Source: Gemmatimonadaceae bacterium (GTDB taxonomy: Bacteria > Gemmatimonadota > Gemmatimonadetes > Gemmatimonadales > Gemmatimonadaceae). From it: a DNA stretch of 64,000 nucleotides. The position numbers and the translations under genes were made by a program. Of this stretch, positions 1 to 9,828 are shown one piece after another. Positions within the stretch are counted from its first letter, which is position 1. Every line of letters starts with the position of its first letter. The notes under the pieces are model-generated. The model saw nothing but the letters and a program-made list of their open reading frames with translations. It did not search any database and was not told the origin of the DNA. Location: NCBI GenBank assembly GCA_020846935.1, contig JADLCY010000015.1:202402-266401 (forward strand), read 5' to 3'.

Positions 1-818
<818 letters not shown>

Positions 819-842
819 CCCGGGCTCGCGTGCACCAAACGT

Positions 843-888
843 GAATGCGGGCGAGCGACTGGGGGGAATCAGTCGCTCGCCCGCATTC
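843..888 (+). terminator. Strong hairpin terminator after aconitase
   Basis: A perfect 18-bp inverted repeat (arms 843-860 and 871-888) encloses a 10-base loop and is followed by a short TTCT run. It lies 25 bases after the aconitase stop codon. The length and perfect pairing make it the clearest intrinsic-terminator-like structure in the window, although the T-tract is weak, as is common at high GC. Confidence 0.85.
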
Positions 889-892
889 TTCT

Positions 893-1323
893 GCTCAGAT
901 CGTCAGCGTGCGTCACCGAGCAGCGGAGGAAGTCTTCGGATCCATCGTTTCATCGTGCACTCCGGGTGTCAGGTGAATCGCGTCCTGCGTTCAGGGCAAT
1001 GCAGAGCAACACGTGTTCCACGTCACAGCGCCAGCGTGTGGTACGCCGGCCGGCGGAAGACCTCGATCCGTGGCGGCGGCGATTGCTTCCGGTAGGCGTC
1101 GCAATGTCTCGTCCTGGTCCCGGTTTTCGAGGTAGGACGAATCTGCCGTCTGACGGCGACGGAGCCGCGATATGACGCAGGGGCGTGGCGATTCGCAGCA
1201 GTCGTGGCGATCTGCCACGCCCTCATCGGCGAAGCGGGCGAGCGTCCCGGCGCCAGCAAATCGTGCGTTCCGTCACTCTCGCCCGATCGTCCATCTGGGG
1301 CATCCCAGCCCTGTCCCGTTTCC
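893..1323. other. Intergenic stretch with no recognisable gene
   Basis: About 430 bases between the aconitase terminator and the next lipoprotein gene. Short open frames exist on both strands, but none has a ribosome-binding site, a recognisable domain or a plausible start. The frame of the downstream gene stays open back to 1204, but the residues it would add look like random GC-rich translation and would bury the signal peptide. The region presumably holds the promoter of the downstream gene; I could not place one with confidence. Confidence 0.4.
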
Positions 1324-2979
1324 ATGGACGTTCACCGTCTCGCTCCATCCCTCGTTTTCGCTGCGCTGACCGCGTGCGGCGGATCGGCTGACGACTCCGC
1401 TGAGGCGGGTGGCGGCACCATCGTGTTTGCCGTGGCGGGTGAGCCCGAAACCCTCGTGCCGCCGTCGGTAATGTCGGTACAGGCCAGGATCCCCGTCGAC
1501 CAGATCTTCGAGCCGCTCGCCTCACCCGGGCCCGAGGGCAGTACGCTCGGCGACGCCGGGTTCATGCCCCGTCTGGCGGCCAGTTGGCGCTGGAGCGCCG
1601 ATTCATCGACCATCGACTTCTCCATCGACCCGACCGCGCACTTTCATGATGGTCGACGCGTCACGGCGAACGACGTGAAGTTCAGTCACGAGTTGTTCGT
1701 GGATCCCGCGGTCCAGTCCCCCAACGCGTCCTCGCTGCCCGCGATCGACTCCATCGTCGTGGTCGACTCGGCGACGGTCCGCGTCTGGTTCGGCGATCGT
1801 TCGCCGGAACGGTTCTTCAGGTTGGCCGCGAACCTGTTGGTCATGCCGCAGCACCTGCTCGCCTCCGTCGACAGAACCCGCCTTCCCGAGTCCGCGTTTG
1901 CGCAGGCCCCGGTCGGGAGCGGTCCGTACCGATTCGTGAAATGGGAGCGCGGTGCGACGATGGAACTCGCGGCCGACACCACACGCACCCGCAACCGTGC
2001 GCTGCCCGAGCGCCTGCTACTGCGCTTTGTGCCCGACCTCAATGCCGGAGCACGCAGCGTGGCTGCCGGCGAATCCGACTTCATCGAGAACCTGCGGCCC
2101 GAGGGGATGGCCCTGGTGGCACCGGATGGGCCAGCGCGCGTGGTGGAGTACGCGTCACCGGACCACGGCTACCTCCTGTTCAATACGCGCTCGAACGGCA
2201 ATCGAAAGGCGGCACATCCCATTCTGGGAGAGCGCGCACTGCGGCGCGCGCTCGGCATGGCGATCGACCGGCGCGCGGTGGTCCGTAACGCGCTCGACTC
2301 GCTAGCGGTGGTGTCCACCGGGCCATTCTCGCGCGCATCATGGGCAGCGGACACCACGATCGCGCAGATCCCGTATGCGGTCGAGGCCGCGAGGGCGCTC
2401 CTGGATTCACTCGGCTGGCGCGATGCCAACGGCGACGGCATCCGGGAACGCCACGGACGGCCCCTGCGCTTCCAGGTGACCGTGCCCTCGGTGAGCGCCA
2501 CACGTCGCCAGATCGCGGTGACGCTGCAGGAACAGCTCAGGCAGGTGGGTGTCGACGCCGTGATCGATGTCGCGGAGCCGGCGGTGCTCGCTCCTCGCCT
2601 CACCCAGGGGAAGTTTGACGCGTTCATCCATGTGTGGCACGGCGATGCGTCGCCATCGGGCATCGTTCAGGTCTGGGGGGGCCGCGACCTGGCGCAGTCG
2701 GCAAACTTCGGATGGTATGCGAGCGCCACCGTGGACTCGCTCCTCGACCTCGCTGGCCATGAGGCGACGCGCGATCGCGCGCGCACGTTCTACCGTGAGG
2801 CGTACGAGGTCATCGTACAGGACGCCCCGGCGATCTTTCTGTGGGAACCCCGCACATTTGCGCTCGTGCACAGGCGCATCAAGTTCGACCGGCTCGACGG
2901 CAGCGGCTGGTGGATGGGCATTCCAACCTGGCGGATCCCAGCCGCCGAACGCCTCCCGCGTGACCAGGTGAGGCGTTAG
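1324..2979 (+). CDS. Family-5 ABC substrate-binding lipoprotein (peptide/nickel type)
   Basis: A predicted periplasmic lipoprotein of 551 residues in the OppA/DppA/NikA family (SBP_bac_5), which captures oligopeptides, nickel or other solutes for an ABC importer. The chosen ATG at 1324 gives a proper lipoprotein signal: MDVHRL, a hydrophobic stretch and the lipobox LTAC with Cys18. Family landmarks follow: a DPTAHFHDGRRVTANDVKFS segment, a PVGSGPYRFVKWERG segment and ALRRALGMAIDRRAVV in the middle. No permease or ATPase genes adjoin it, so it is an orphan binding protein. It resembles the gene at 8030 in layout. The gene ends CGT-TAG-GC, one of ten CGTTAGGC octamers in the window. The ligand is unknown. 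Confidence 0.88.
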   Translation: MDVHRLAPSLVFAALTACGGSADDSAEAGGGTIVFAVAGEPETLVPPSVMSVQARIPVDQIFEPLASPGPEGSTLGDAGFMPRLAASWRWSADSSTIDFSIDPTAHFHDGRRVTANDVKFSHELFVDPAVQSPNASSLPAIDSIVVVDSATVRVWFGDRSPERFFRLAANLLVMPQHLLASVDRTRLPESAFAQAPVGSGPYRFVKWERGATMELAADTTRTRNRALPERLLLRFVPDLNAGARSVAAGESDFIENLRPEGMALVAPDGPARVVEYASPDHGYLLFNTRSNGNRKAAHPILGERALRRALGMAIDRRAVVRNALDSLAVVSTGPFSRASWAADTTIAQIPYAVEAARALLDSLGWRDANGDGIRERHGRPLRFQVTVPSVSATRRQIAVTLQEQLRQVGVDAVIDVAEPAVLAPRLTQGKFDAFIHVWHGDASPSGIVQVWGGRDLAQSANFGWYASATVDSLLDLAGHEATRDRARTFYREAYEVIVQDAPAIFLWEPRTFALVHRRIKFDRLDGSGWWMGIPTWRIPAAERLPRDQVRR

Positions 2980-3093
2980 GCGGCACTCGTGCGGCCACGC
3001 GCGAGACACGGGCGGCGCGAGGCGCTGCACACCGCCCGCGCCCGTTGCCTTGCCGCGGCGTCGGCACCGGCGAACGCCAGCCCGTTGGTACCG

Positions 3094-3564
3094 CTACCTG
3101 GGGATTCGGCTCAGGTCGACATTGTTGCCGATCACGCCACCGAGGATCGCGCCGGCCGCGGCGCCGATCACCGCGCCCTTCAGCCGGTCGCGCTTCCCCG
3201 ACGTCACGGCACCGATGGCAGCCCCTGCTACTGCGCCAATCGCGGCGTCGCGCTTGGTGTGCTTCACGACCCGAGGCCCGCTCGCACGGCCGGCGGTGCT
3301 GCCACCGCTCGACGGCGCGCGATAGATCCGCGGCTGGCGCGCCACCGCCTGCTGGTACGCGCCGGGCGGCGACGCGGCATAGCCCGGCTGGCCGTAGCCC
3401 TGAGCGTAGCCCGCTTCGATCGGCGAGAGGTACTGCTGAGGCATGTACGCCTGCGACGCGAGCGAGAGGTCCTGGCGCAGGGCCTCGTCGATGGCCGGCG
3501 TTTCGCGGCCACACCCAGCCAGCGACGCGACAGCAACCGCGGTGATCGACAGACGACGAATCAT
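3094..3564 (-). CDS. Glycine-zipper lipoprotein
   Basis: A 156-residue predicted lipoprotein. The signal peptide MIRRLSITAVAVASLAGC ends in the lipobox LAGC. The middle is rich in Tyr, Gln, Pro and Gly. The C-terminal third (about residues 108-148) carries two glycine-zipper segments, AIGAVAGAAIGAV and GAVIGAAAGAILGGVIGN, split by a basic SGKRDR turn. This is the two-helix hairpin seen in YMGG/17 kDa-antigen-type outer-membrane or envelope proteins. Such proteins insert into membranes; a precise role cannot be given. It is divergent from the peroxiredoxin gene, with a 230-base gap that should hold both promoters. Confidence 0.8.
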   Translation of the reverse strand: MIRRLSITAVAVASLAGCGRETPAIDEALRQDLSLASQAYMPQQYLSPIEAGYAQGYGQPGYAASPPGAYQQAVARQPRIYRAPSSGGSTAGRASGPRVVKHTKRDAAIGAVAGAAIGAVTSGKRDRLKGAVIGAAAGAILGGVIGNNVDLSRIPR

Positions 3565-3794
3565 GGGGGCTCCGGTGGGGTCACCTGCTTCAAGGCACCC
3601 TGCGTGCCGCGCAACGCACCGTTGTGGTGCAACGCTTTGCGACCCGCTCCGTCACCCCGGCGGGTCAATCGGTTGTCCTCCCAAACGGGCACGAGCACCC
3701 GTGGCGCTGGTTCTGCCCCGACCCGACGCCGAGCCCGTTGCCGCGCCTCGTACCTGTCAGCATTATCCGCACACTCTTGCTGGGAGGCGTTCTC

Positions 3795-4370
3795 ATGGCG
3801 TCACGCAGGTTGATGCATTCGACGGTTGCCGCCGCCCTGCTCGCACTCGCGCCCATGGTGGGCGCTGCGCAGCAGGCGGAGACAGGACCCAAGGTCGGCG
3901 ACATGGCCCCGGATTTTGCGCTCAGGGGTTCGACGCGCTACGGCATACTTCGCGACCAGGTCAGGCTGTCGGACTATCGCGGCAACACGGTGGTCCTCGC
4001 GTTTTTCTTCAAGGCCAGGACGCGTGGTTGAACAGTGCAAATGGAGGCGTACCGTGATCAGTACGCCACGCTGTTCAACAATGGCCGCAAGGTCGTGGTG
4101 ATCGGGATCAGTGTCGACGCCGACACGGCGCAGTACTCGTGGGCACGCGACGCGAACTTCCCGATGCTCTTTGGCTCGGACCCGGACGGCACCGTCGGCT
4201 CCCTGTACGGCGCCTACGACGCGGCCCGGAAGACGGACAACCGCTCGCTCTACGTCGTCGGCCCCGACGGCCGCATCACGTTCAAGGCCCAGCCGTTCCG
4301 CCAGATGGCGGAAGAGGCCTACACCGAACTTGCCGCCGCCGTGGACAAGGCCTCACCGAAGGAGCCGTAA
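3795..4370 (+). CDS. Secreted peroxiredoxin with in-frame TGA at the catalytic cysteine (putative selenoprotein)
   Basis: AhpC/TSA-type thioredoxin-fold peroxiredoxin, 191 residues if the internal TGA is read through. The start ATG has a GGGAGG ribosome site 7 bases upstream and gives a signal peptide ending MVGAAQQ. The fold reads GDMAPDFALRG, then VVLAFFFKARTRG, then TGA (4029-4031, codon 79), then TVQMEAYRDQY in the same frame. Homologues carry the peroxidatic Cys at this point within TxxC. Downstream segments (VVVIGISVDAD, FPMLFGSDPDG, SLYVVGPDGRI) are intact. TGA replaces only the catalytic residue, the frame is unbroken and a stem-loop starts at the TGA, so selenocysteine is the best reading. 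A simple nonsense mutation is the alternative. The selenium-insertion genes are not in this window. Confidence 0.8.
4029..4077 (+). promoter_or_regulatory. Candidate bacterial SECIS stem-loop
   Basis: The stem-loop begins with the TGA itself. Outer stem: 4029-4037 pairs with 4069-4077 (9 bp, one G-U). Inner stem: 4046-4052 pairs perfectly with 4061-4067 (7 bp) and closes an 8-base loop, CGTGATCA. The asymmetric internal loop is CAAATGGA on the 5' side against a single A. Bacterial SECIS elements lie immediately 3' of the UGA within the coding region, with the apical loop roughly 16-37 bases downstream; here it starts about 21 bases after the TGA. The base pairing is seen directly. SelB binding is inferred. 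Confidence 0.6.
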
Positions 4371-4408
4371 CGCCGCGCGGCACGACCGATACGGCGTCTG
4401 AGACCACG

Positions 4409-4443
4409 CGCTGGGTGAGCGGATCCTTCCGACTCACCCAGCG
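4409..4443 (+). terminator. Hairpin after the peroxiredoxin gene
   Basis: Perfect 11-bp inverted repeat (arms 4409-4419 and 4433-4443) with a 13-base loop, followed by TCGTTTCC. It sits 38 bases after the peroxiredoxin stop and before the glycerate kinase gene, so it probably ends the peroxiredoxin transcript. It also argues that glycerate kinase starts downstream of the hairpin. Confidence 0.7.
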
Positions 4444-4489
4444 TCGTTTCCGGGCTCTCACGCATGGTGAATTTCCTCGCCTCGGAGCA

Positions 4490-5836
4490 TTGTCCCCTTC
4501 CCGTTCGCCGACTGCTTCATTGCTGCACGCGCGCCCCCTCCTCGAGCACCTCCTCGACGTCGCCCTGCAGGCGGCCGATCCGCGGCGAGCGACGGCGCGG
4601 GTGGTCGCGGAACTCCCGCTCCGCACGGCACCGGGCGTCATCGCCATCGGGAAAGCGGCGGCTGGCATGGCGCTTGGCGCACTCGATGCCCTCGCGGAAC
4701 GAGGGCTGACACCAACGCGGGGCGTCGTCGTCTCGCACACCGGCGAGCCCGCCACGATCGGCGGACTCCCGCATCTCCTAGGCAGCCACCCGCTGCCTGA
4801 CGAGCGCTCGCGGTGCGCCGCCGAAACGCTCGCGGAGGTGGCAGGCCAGGCCCGACGACTCGATGACGTGCTCGTGCTCGTGTCCGGCGGCACCACCAGC
4901 CTCGTGGCGCAGGCGATCCCGGGGTCGCCGATCGAAGACCTCCGGCCGACGTTCGATGCCTTGCTGCGTTCGGGGCTCGCGATCCAGCCGATGAACCTGC
5001 TCCGACGCCGGCTGCTGCGGTGGGGGGCGGGTCGCCTCGCGGCCGCACTGGCGCCAGCACACATCCACTGCCTGATCGTGTCGGATGTGATGGGGAGCGA
5101 CCTCGCGTCGATCGGATCGGGCCCCTGCGTGCGCGACCCCGCGACCGCGGAGGACGTTCGCGCCGCGTTCGTCGCCGCGGCGCCGTCGCTGCCGTCGTCG
5201 ATTCGTGACGACCTGGGTCGCGCCATCCACCACGCGTCAGTCGAACCCCCGGTACCGGGCGGGGCGCGGTTCGACCGCGTGCAGACGCGTGTGATTCTCG
5301 AGAATCGCCACGCGCTCGCGGCCGTGCGCGAGGCGGCGCGCGCGGCGAGGCTCGCGGTGATCGAGGAGCCGCCGGCCGATGTGAGCGGAGAAGCGGCGGA
5401 TGTGGGCGTCGCGCTCGCCCGCTCGCTGGCTGCCGCGCAGCGATCGTTAGGCGCCGGCGAGCGCCGGCTCTGGATCGGCGGTGGTGAGCCGACCGTCACC
5501 ATCCCGGCCGGCGCCCAGGGCCGCGGCGGTCGATGCCAGGAACTCGCGCTGGCGTGTGCGCTCGAGTGGCACGCGCTGGGCGCTCGCAGCATCACGCTGC
5601 TCGCCGCAGGCACCGACGGGCGCGATGGCCCCACCGACGCCGCCGGCGCGGTCGTCGATGCGCACACCATCGACGCCATCCGCAACGCGGGACGTGACCC
5701 ACGCGCGGACCTGCGCGCGCACGACTCGGGCAACGCCCTCGACGCGGCCGGGGCCTTGCTCCTGACCGGCCCCACCGGCACCAACGTCAACGACGTGGTC
5801 CTCGCGCTCATCGAGCACCCCGCCGACCAGCCCTGA
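4490..5836 (+). CDS. Glycerate 2-kinase (MOFRL family)
   Basis: Cytoplasmic glycerate kinase of the DUF4147/MOFRL family, about 440 residues, phosphorylating D-glycerate to 2-phosphoglycerate. Motifs in order: AIGKAAAGMA near the front, VLVSGGTTSLVA (usually SGGGSAL, so slightly divergent), IVSDVMGSDLASIGSGP, IGGGEPTVTI followed by GRGGRCQELALA (the MOFRL domain), GTDGRDGPTDAAGAVVD and TGPTGTNVNDV. The start is uncertain. TTG at 4490 or TTG at 4520 both fit after the upstream hairpin, and 4520 gives the more typical N-terminus (LLHARPLLEHLLDVALQAADP). The open frame extends further upstream over the peroxiredoxin gene, but that part is a shadow. An SLG codon trio inside the gene uses the rare TTA codon. 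Confidence 0.9.
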   Translation: MSPSRSPTASLLHARPLLEHLLDVALQAADPRRATARVVAELPLRTAPGVIAIGKAAAGMALGALDALAERGLTPTRGVVVSHTGEPATIGGLPHLLGSHPLPDERSRCAAETLAEVAGQARRLDDVLVLVSGGTTSLVAQAIPGSPIEDLRPTFDALLRSGLAIQPMNLLRRRLLRWGAGRLAAALAPAHIHCLIVSDVMGSDLASIGSGPCVRDPATAEDVRAAFVAAAPSLPSSIRDDLGRAIHHASVEPPVPGGARFDRVQTRVILENRHALAAVREAARAARLAVIEEPPADVSGEAADVGVALARSLAAAQRSLGAGERRLWIGGGEPTVTIPAGAQGRGGRCQELALACALEWHALGARSITLLAAGTDGRDGPTDAAGAVVDAHTIDAIRNAGRDPRADLRAHDSGNALDAAGALLLTGPTGTNVNDVVLALIEHPADQP

Positions 5837-6051
5837 TAGCGAGTTCGCTGAAGCCAGACCGCTGAAGGCGTCCCGCAGGCGAAGCATGCCGGCCCGGTGG
5901 AACGTGAGTGGCTCACGGCCAACGAGCTCCGAGATGAGCTGCCAGCGGTCGCAAGCCACCGGGAACGCCGCGGACCCGACGGGATTGATGCCGGGGCTCA
6001 TGGCGCGGCTCCCGTTACCGACCCGCCGACCGTTCCGATACCTTCTTTGAC

Positions 6052-6978
6052 ATGTCCAGGATCTTCAAGGTCGGAATCGTCCAGGAAACCGCCGCGTCGC
6101 CCGACATCGCGGCCAACGTCGCGCGCGCGGTCTCCGCCGTGCGTGCCGCACACGCACAGGGTGCGCAGGTCATTTGCCTGCAGGAGCTGTTCAATGCGCC
6201 CTACTTCTGCCAGACGCTCGACATGAAGTGGTTCGACCTGGCGGAGCCGATCCCCGGGCCCACCACCGATCGCATGCAGGCGCTGGCGAAGGAACTGGCC
6301 GTCGTGCTGATCGTGCCCATCTACGAACGCGAGGCCGCGGGTCTCTACCGCAATTCCGCGGCGGTCATCGACGCCGACGGCGCGCTGCTCGGCGTCTATC
6401 GCAAGATGCACATCCCCCACGACCCGCATTTCGAGGAGAAGTACTACTTCGCGCCCGGTGACACCGACGGGAGGGCACTGGCCGCGCCCGGCAAGGTCAA
6501 GGAAGCGGACGGCTTTCGGGTGTGGCGCACGCAGTACGCCAACATCGGCGTCCTCATCTGCTGGGACCAATGGTACCCGGAGGGCGCCCGACTCACGTCG
6601 CTCCTTGGCGCCGACATCCTGTTCTATCCCACCGCCATCGGGTGGCATCCGCGGGAGAAGGCGGAGTTCGGCGAGGCGCAGGTGACGGCGTGGCGCACGA
6701 TCCAGCGTGCGCATGCGATTGCCAACGGCGTCTTCGTGGCGTCGCCGAATCGCGTGGGCTTCGAGACCGCGGCCGGCAGCGACGGCCTCGAGTTCTTCGG
6801 CAACTCCACGATCTACGACCCGTTCGGCCGCATCCTGGCCGAGGCGGGGACGGAACCGACGGTGCTCGTCGCGACGTGCGATACCGCGCGCATCGAGGAC
6901 ACGCGTCGCAACTGGCCGTTCCTCCGCGACCGTCGCATCGACGCGTACGGTGGACTCTCCTCACGGTTCCTTGGCTGA
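6052..6978 (+). CDS. aguB: N-carbamoylputrescine amidase
   Basis: A 308-residue nitrilase-superfamily amidohydrolase that converts N-carbamoylputrescine to putrescine, CO2 and ammonia, the last step of putrescine synthesis from agmatine. The catalytic triad is visible: Glu45 in ICLQELFNAP, Lys118 in YRKMHIPHDPHFEEKYYF and Cys170 in GVLICWDQWYPE. The HIPHDPHFEEKYYFAPGD block and the WDQWYPEGAR block are typical of AguB rather than of other nitrilases. The start ATG follows a 215-base gap. The 3' end abuts or overlaps the agmatine deiminase gene, so the two form an operon encoding consecutive steps. Confidence 0.95.
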   Translation: MSRIFKVGIVQETAASPDIAANVARAVSAVRAAHAQGAQVICLQELFNAPYFCQTLDMKWFDLAEPIPGPTTDRMQALAKELAVVLIVPIYEREAAGLYRNSAAVIDADGALLGVYRKMHIPHDPHFEEKYYFAPGDTDGRALAAPGKVKEADGFRVWRTQYANIGVLICWDQWYPEGARLTSLLGADILFYPTAIGWHPREKAEFGEAQVTAWRTIQRAHAIANGVFVASPNRVGFETAAGSDGLEFFGNSTIYDPFGRILAEAGTEPTVLVATCDTARIEDTRRNWPFLRDRRIDAYGGLSSRFLG

Positions 6979-6979
6979 C

Positions 6980-8020
6980 GTGACCAACTACCGGATGCCT
7001 GCCGAGTGGGCGCCGCACGCGGCGACGTGGCTCGCGTGGCCCCATCATGAGCCCGACTGGCCCGGCAAGTTCGCCCCCATCCCGTGGGTGTACGCCGAGA
7101 TCGTGCGGGCGCTGCACACCTCCGAACGCGTGGAGATCCTCTGCCACGACGCGGCCGTGCGTGACGACGCCCGCGCCCGACTCGATGCGCACCACGTCGA
7201 CCCGAACGGCTATCGCCTGCACCTCGTACCCTATGATCGCGGCTGGCTGCGGGACTCGCTGCCCACCATGGTCCACGACTCGGCGGGTCGTGTGGTGCTC
7301 GCCAACTGGCGTTTCAACGCGTGGGCGAAGTACGACAACTACGCCCTCGACGCCGAGCTGGGCCCCGCGGCGTCCACGATCACCGGGCACGACCGCATCG
7401 AGCCCATGCGACCCGACGGCACCACGCGTGTGGTGCTGGAAGGCGGGGCCATCGACACCAACGGCGCCGGCCTCTTCCTCACCACGGAGGAGTGCCTGCT
7501 GTCCCCGATCCAGGAGCGCAACCCGGGACTCGGGCGCCACGACTACGAGCGCATCTTTCGCGACTACCTCGGCGTGCGCGAGACCATCTGGCTCGGTGAA
7601 GGCTGCGTGGGCGATGACACCCACGGCCACGTCGACGACATTGCCCGGTTTGTCGCCGAAGATACGGTCGTGCTCGCCATGGAGGCCGACCCCGATGACG
7701 AGAATCATCGACGTTCGGTGGACAACCTCCACCGACTGCAGGCGTTCGGAGGCGGACGGCTCAACGTCGTCACCATCCCGTACCCACGCGCGGTGATGAT
7801 GGACGGGCAGCGCCTGCCCGCTTCGTACGCGAACTTCTACATCGGCAATCGGGTGGTGCTCGTCCCGACGTTCAACGACCCAAACGACCGAGTGGCGCTG
7901 AACACCCTCGCCGCGTGCTTTCCCGATCGCGAGGTCGTGGGGATCCATGCCGTGGACCTTGTCTGGGGCCTCGGCACGCTGCACTGTCTCAGCCAGCAGG
8001 AACCGACCCCTCAACGTTAG
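6980..8020 (+). CDS. aguA: Agmatine deiminase
   Basis: Agmatine deiminase of the PAD_porph/guanidino-group-modifying family, about 346 residues, converting agmatine to N-carbamoylputrescine, which the preceding gene then hydrolyses. Signatures: YRMPAEWAPHAATWLAWPH at the N-terminus, the DRGWLRDSLPT substrate loop, NWRFNAWAKYDNY, VLEGGAIDTNGAG, GDDTHGHVDDIARF (catalytic His) and, near the end, GTLHCLSQQEP with the nucleophilic Cys336. The start is chosen at GTG 6980. TTG 6971 would overlap the aguB stop, and ATG 6995 would begin exactly at MPAEW; both are possible. The final codon and stop read CGT-TAG-GC. Confidence 0.95.
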   Translation: MTNYRMPAEWAPHAATWLAWPHHEPDWPGKFAPIPWVYAEIVRALHTSERVEILCHDAAVRDDARARLDAHHVDPNGYRLHLVPYDRGWLRDSLPTMVHDSAGRVVLANWRFNAWAKYDNYALDAELGPAASTITGHDRIEPMRPDGTTRVVLEGGAIDTNGAGLFLTTEECLLSPIQERNPGLGRHDYERIFRDYLGVRETIWLGEGCVGDDTHGHVDDIARFVAEDTVVLAMEADPDDENHRRSVDNLHRLQAFGGGRLNVVTIPYPRAVMMDGQRLPASYANFYIGNRVVLVPTFNDPNDRVALNTLAACFPDREVVGIHAVDLVWGLGTLHCLSQQEPTPQR

Positions 8021-8029
8021 GCAGCCCGC

Positions 8030-9694
8030 ATGCGAGCCTCCACATCGTGCGCCACCGCGCTCGCCGCCAGTGTCCTGCTGGCGTGCAGCGAGACCGCGAC
8101 CACCGCAGGCGCCTCGGGCGGCACGCTCCTCATCGCGACCGGCAGCGATCCCGAAGCGGTGCTTCCGCCGCTGGTCCACAACTCCGTGGGCAAGCAGGTG
8201 ATCGACGCCCTCTACCTGCCCATCGCGCGCACCGGTGACACGATCACCCTGATCGGCGACTCCGGGTACGCGCCGGGTATCGCCGAACGCTGGACCTGGT
8301 CGACGGACTCACTCTCGATCGCGTTCCACATCGACCCGCGGGCCCGCTGGCACGACGGCCAGCCCGTGCGCGCGGCCGACGTGCGCAGTACCCTCGCCAT
8401 CTACCGCGCGCCGGCGATCGCCGCCGACGCCGTTCCCGCGCTCGTCGGCGTCGACTCGGTCTCGACTCCCGACTCGCTCACCTTCGTCGCGTGGTTCGCC
8501 CATCGGTCTCCGACCCAGTTCTACGACCTGGTCACGAATCTCATTCCGATTCCGGCGCACGTGTACGCCAACATCCTGCCGGACTCGCTCGCGGCCGCGC
8601 CGGCGGCCAGGGCACCGATCGGGAGCGGGAAGTTCCGCTTTGGTCGCTGGCTCCCCGGACAGCGCGTGGAGGTCATCGCCGACACGGCGCACTGGATGGG
8701 GCGCCCCGGGCTCGATCGCGTAGCGTGGCTCGTCGTCACCGACCCCACGGCGCAGGCCGCAATGCTCGCGGCCGGCGAAGCCGATATGGTCGAAGTGCTC
8801 AACGACGCCGCGATCGCCTCGCTCGCCGGTGACACCGCGGTGCACCTCGTCAGCAAACCATCGTTGGCGTACACGATGGCGGTCTTCAACCTTCATGATC
8901 CACGATCGCCCGCACGGCCGCATCCCCTGTTTGGCAATCGCGACCTCCGGCGGGCCCTCTCGATGGCGATCGATCGCCGACAGCTCGTGGCAAGCGTGCT
9001 CGATTCACTCGGCGCGGCGATGGGCAGTCCGTGGGTGTCGCGGATCGGGCTCAACGACGCCAGGCTGCTGCCGTTCGATTCGGCGCACGCGTCGGCGCTG
9101 CTCGATACCCTCGGCTGGCGGGACACCGACGGGGACGGCATTCGTCAGCAGGGCACGCGCGCCCTCGAGTTCACGATCACGGCGCCGGCATCGAGCCGCG
9201 GTCGTCGCCGGTCGCTCGAGGTCATGGAGCCCCTGTTCAAGGCGGTCGGGGTTCGAATGAAGCCGGATCTCGTCGAGCCCAGCGTGCAAGGGACCGCCGC
9301 CGAGGCCGGCCGCTTCGACGTCACGCTGCTCGGGTTCAACGGCGATCCGAATCCCAACTCCGTGCGCCAGTTCTGGAAGACGGAGCAGCGAAAGGCAGGC
9401 AGCAACTACGGGGGCTACTCCAACCCACTCTTCGACGCGACCATCGATTCGGCGGTCGCCACGTTCGACCCGACCGCGGCCCACGCGCTGTTCATACGAG
9501 CCGGGCAGATTCTCGCCGAAGACGCGCCGGCCATCTGGATCTACGAGGCAAAGACAGTGCTGGGAATCCGCGCGCGGTTCCGTACGGCGGCGATGCCCGC
9601 CCACGCGTGGTGGGCGAATCTCGATCGCTGGGAGGTTGATCCAGCGCGACGGATCGATCGGGACCGTATCGGTCCCCGCCTCCCGCCGTCGTAG
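8030..9694 (+). CDS. Family-5 ABC substrate-binding lipoprotein
   Basis: A 554-residue SBP_bac_5 lipoprotein with lipobox LLAC (Cys19). It starts 9 bases after the agmatine deiminase stop and is probably co-transcribed with aguBA, which hints at a polyamine-related or peptide ligand; that is inference only. Family landmarks include FHIDPRARWHDGQPVRAADV, APIGSGKFRFGRWLPG and LRRALSMAIDRRQLVASVLDSLG. Its architecture matches the protein at 1324, and the two may be distant paralogues. No permease or ATPase genes are nearby. Confidence 0.88.
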   Translation: MRASTSCATALAASVLLACSETATTAGASGGTLLIATGSDPEAVLPPLVHNSVGKQVIDALYLPIARTGDTITLIGDSGYAPGIAERWTWSTDSLSIAFHIDPRARWHDGQPVRAADVRSTLAIYRAPAIAADAVPALVGVDSVSTPDSLTFVAWFAHRSPTQFYDLVTNLIPIPAHVYANILPDSLAAAPAARAPIGSGKFRFGRWLPGQRVEVIADTAHWMGRPGLDRVAWLVVTDPTAQAAMLAAGEADMVEVLNDAAIASLAGDTAVHLVSKPSLAYTMAVFNLHDPRSPARPHPLFGNRDLRRALSMAIDRRQLVASVLDSLGAAMGSPWVSRIGLNDARLLPFDSAHASALLDTLGWRDTDGDGIRQQGTRALEFTITAPASSRGRRRSLEVMEPLFKAVGVRMKPDLVEPSVQGTAAEAGRFDVTLLGFNGDPNPNSVRQFWKTEQRKAGSNYGGYSNPLFDATIDSAVATFDPTAAHALFIRAGQILAEDAPAIWIYEAKTVLGIRARFRTAAMPAHAWWANLDRWEVDPARRIDRDRIGPRLPPS

Positions 9695-9828
9695 CGCGCA
9701 GCCGCGGGCGCGGGCCGTCGTTACGGCCGCGACGTTCGAGTGTTTCGCCGCGGGAACGTGAGCCGGCTCACACGTTGCGCGGCGTTCGCCGCCGACGTCT
9801 GTACATCGTGACCCATTCACCATTCCCG

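Noticed and set aside
4139..4489. Upstream in-frame extension of glycerate kinase over the peroxiredoxin gene
   Set aside because: The added residues are an out-of-frame reading of the peroxiredoxin and cross a terminator hairpin. The family N-terminus starts near 4520.
4282..5922. 546-codon minus-strand frame opposite glycerate kinase
   Set aside because: The plus strand carries all MOFRL-family motifs. The minus translation is Ser/Arg/Ala-rich without any recognisable segment.
5447..6001. Minus-strand frame with a protein-like beginning (SAAFPVACDRWQLISELVGREPLTF)
   Set aside because: Only the first ~50 residues lie outside the glycerate kinase gene; there is no ribosome site and no family match. 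It may be a relic but cannot be supported.
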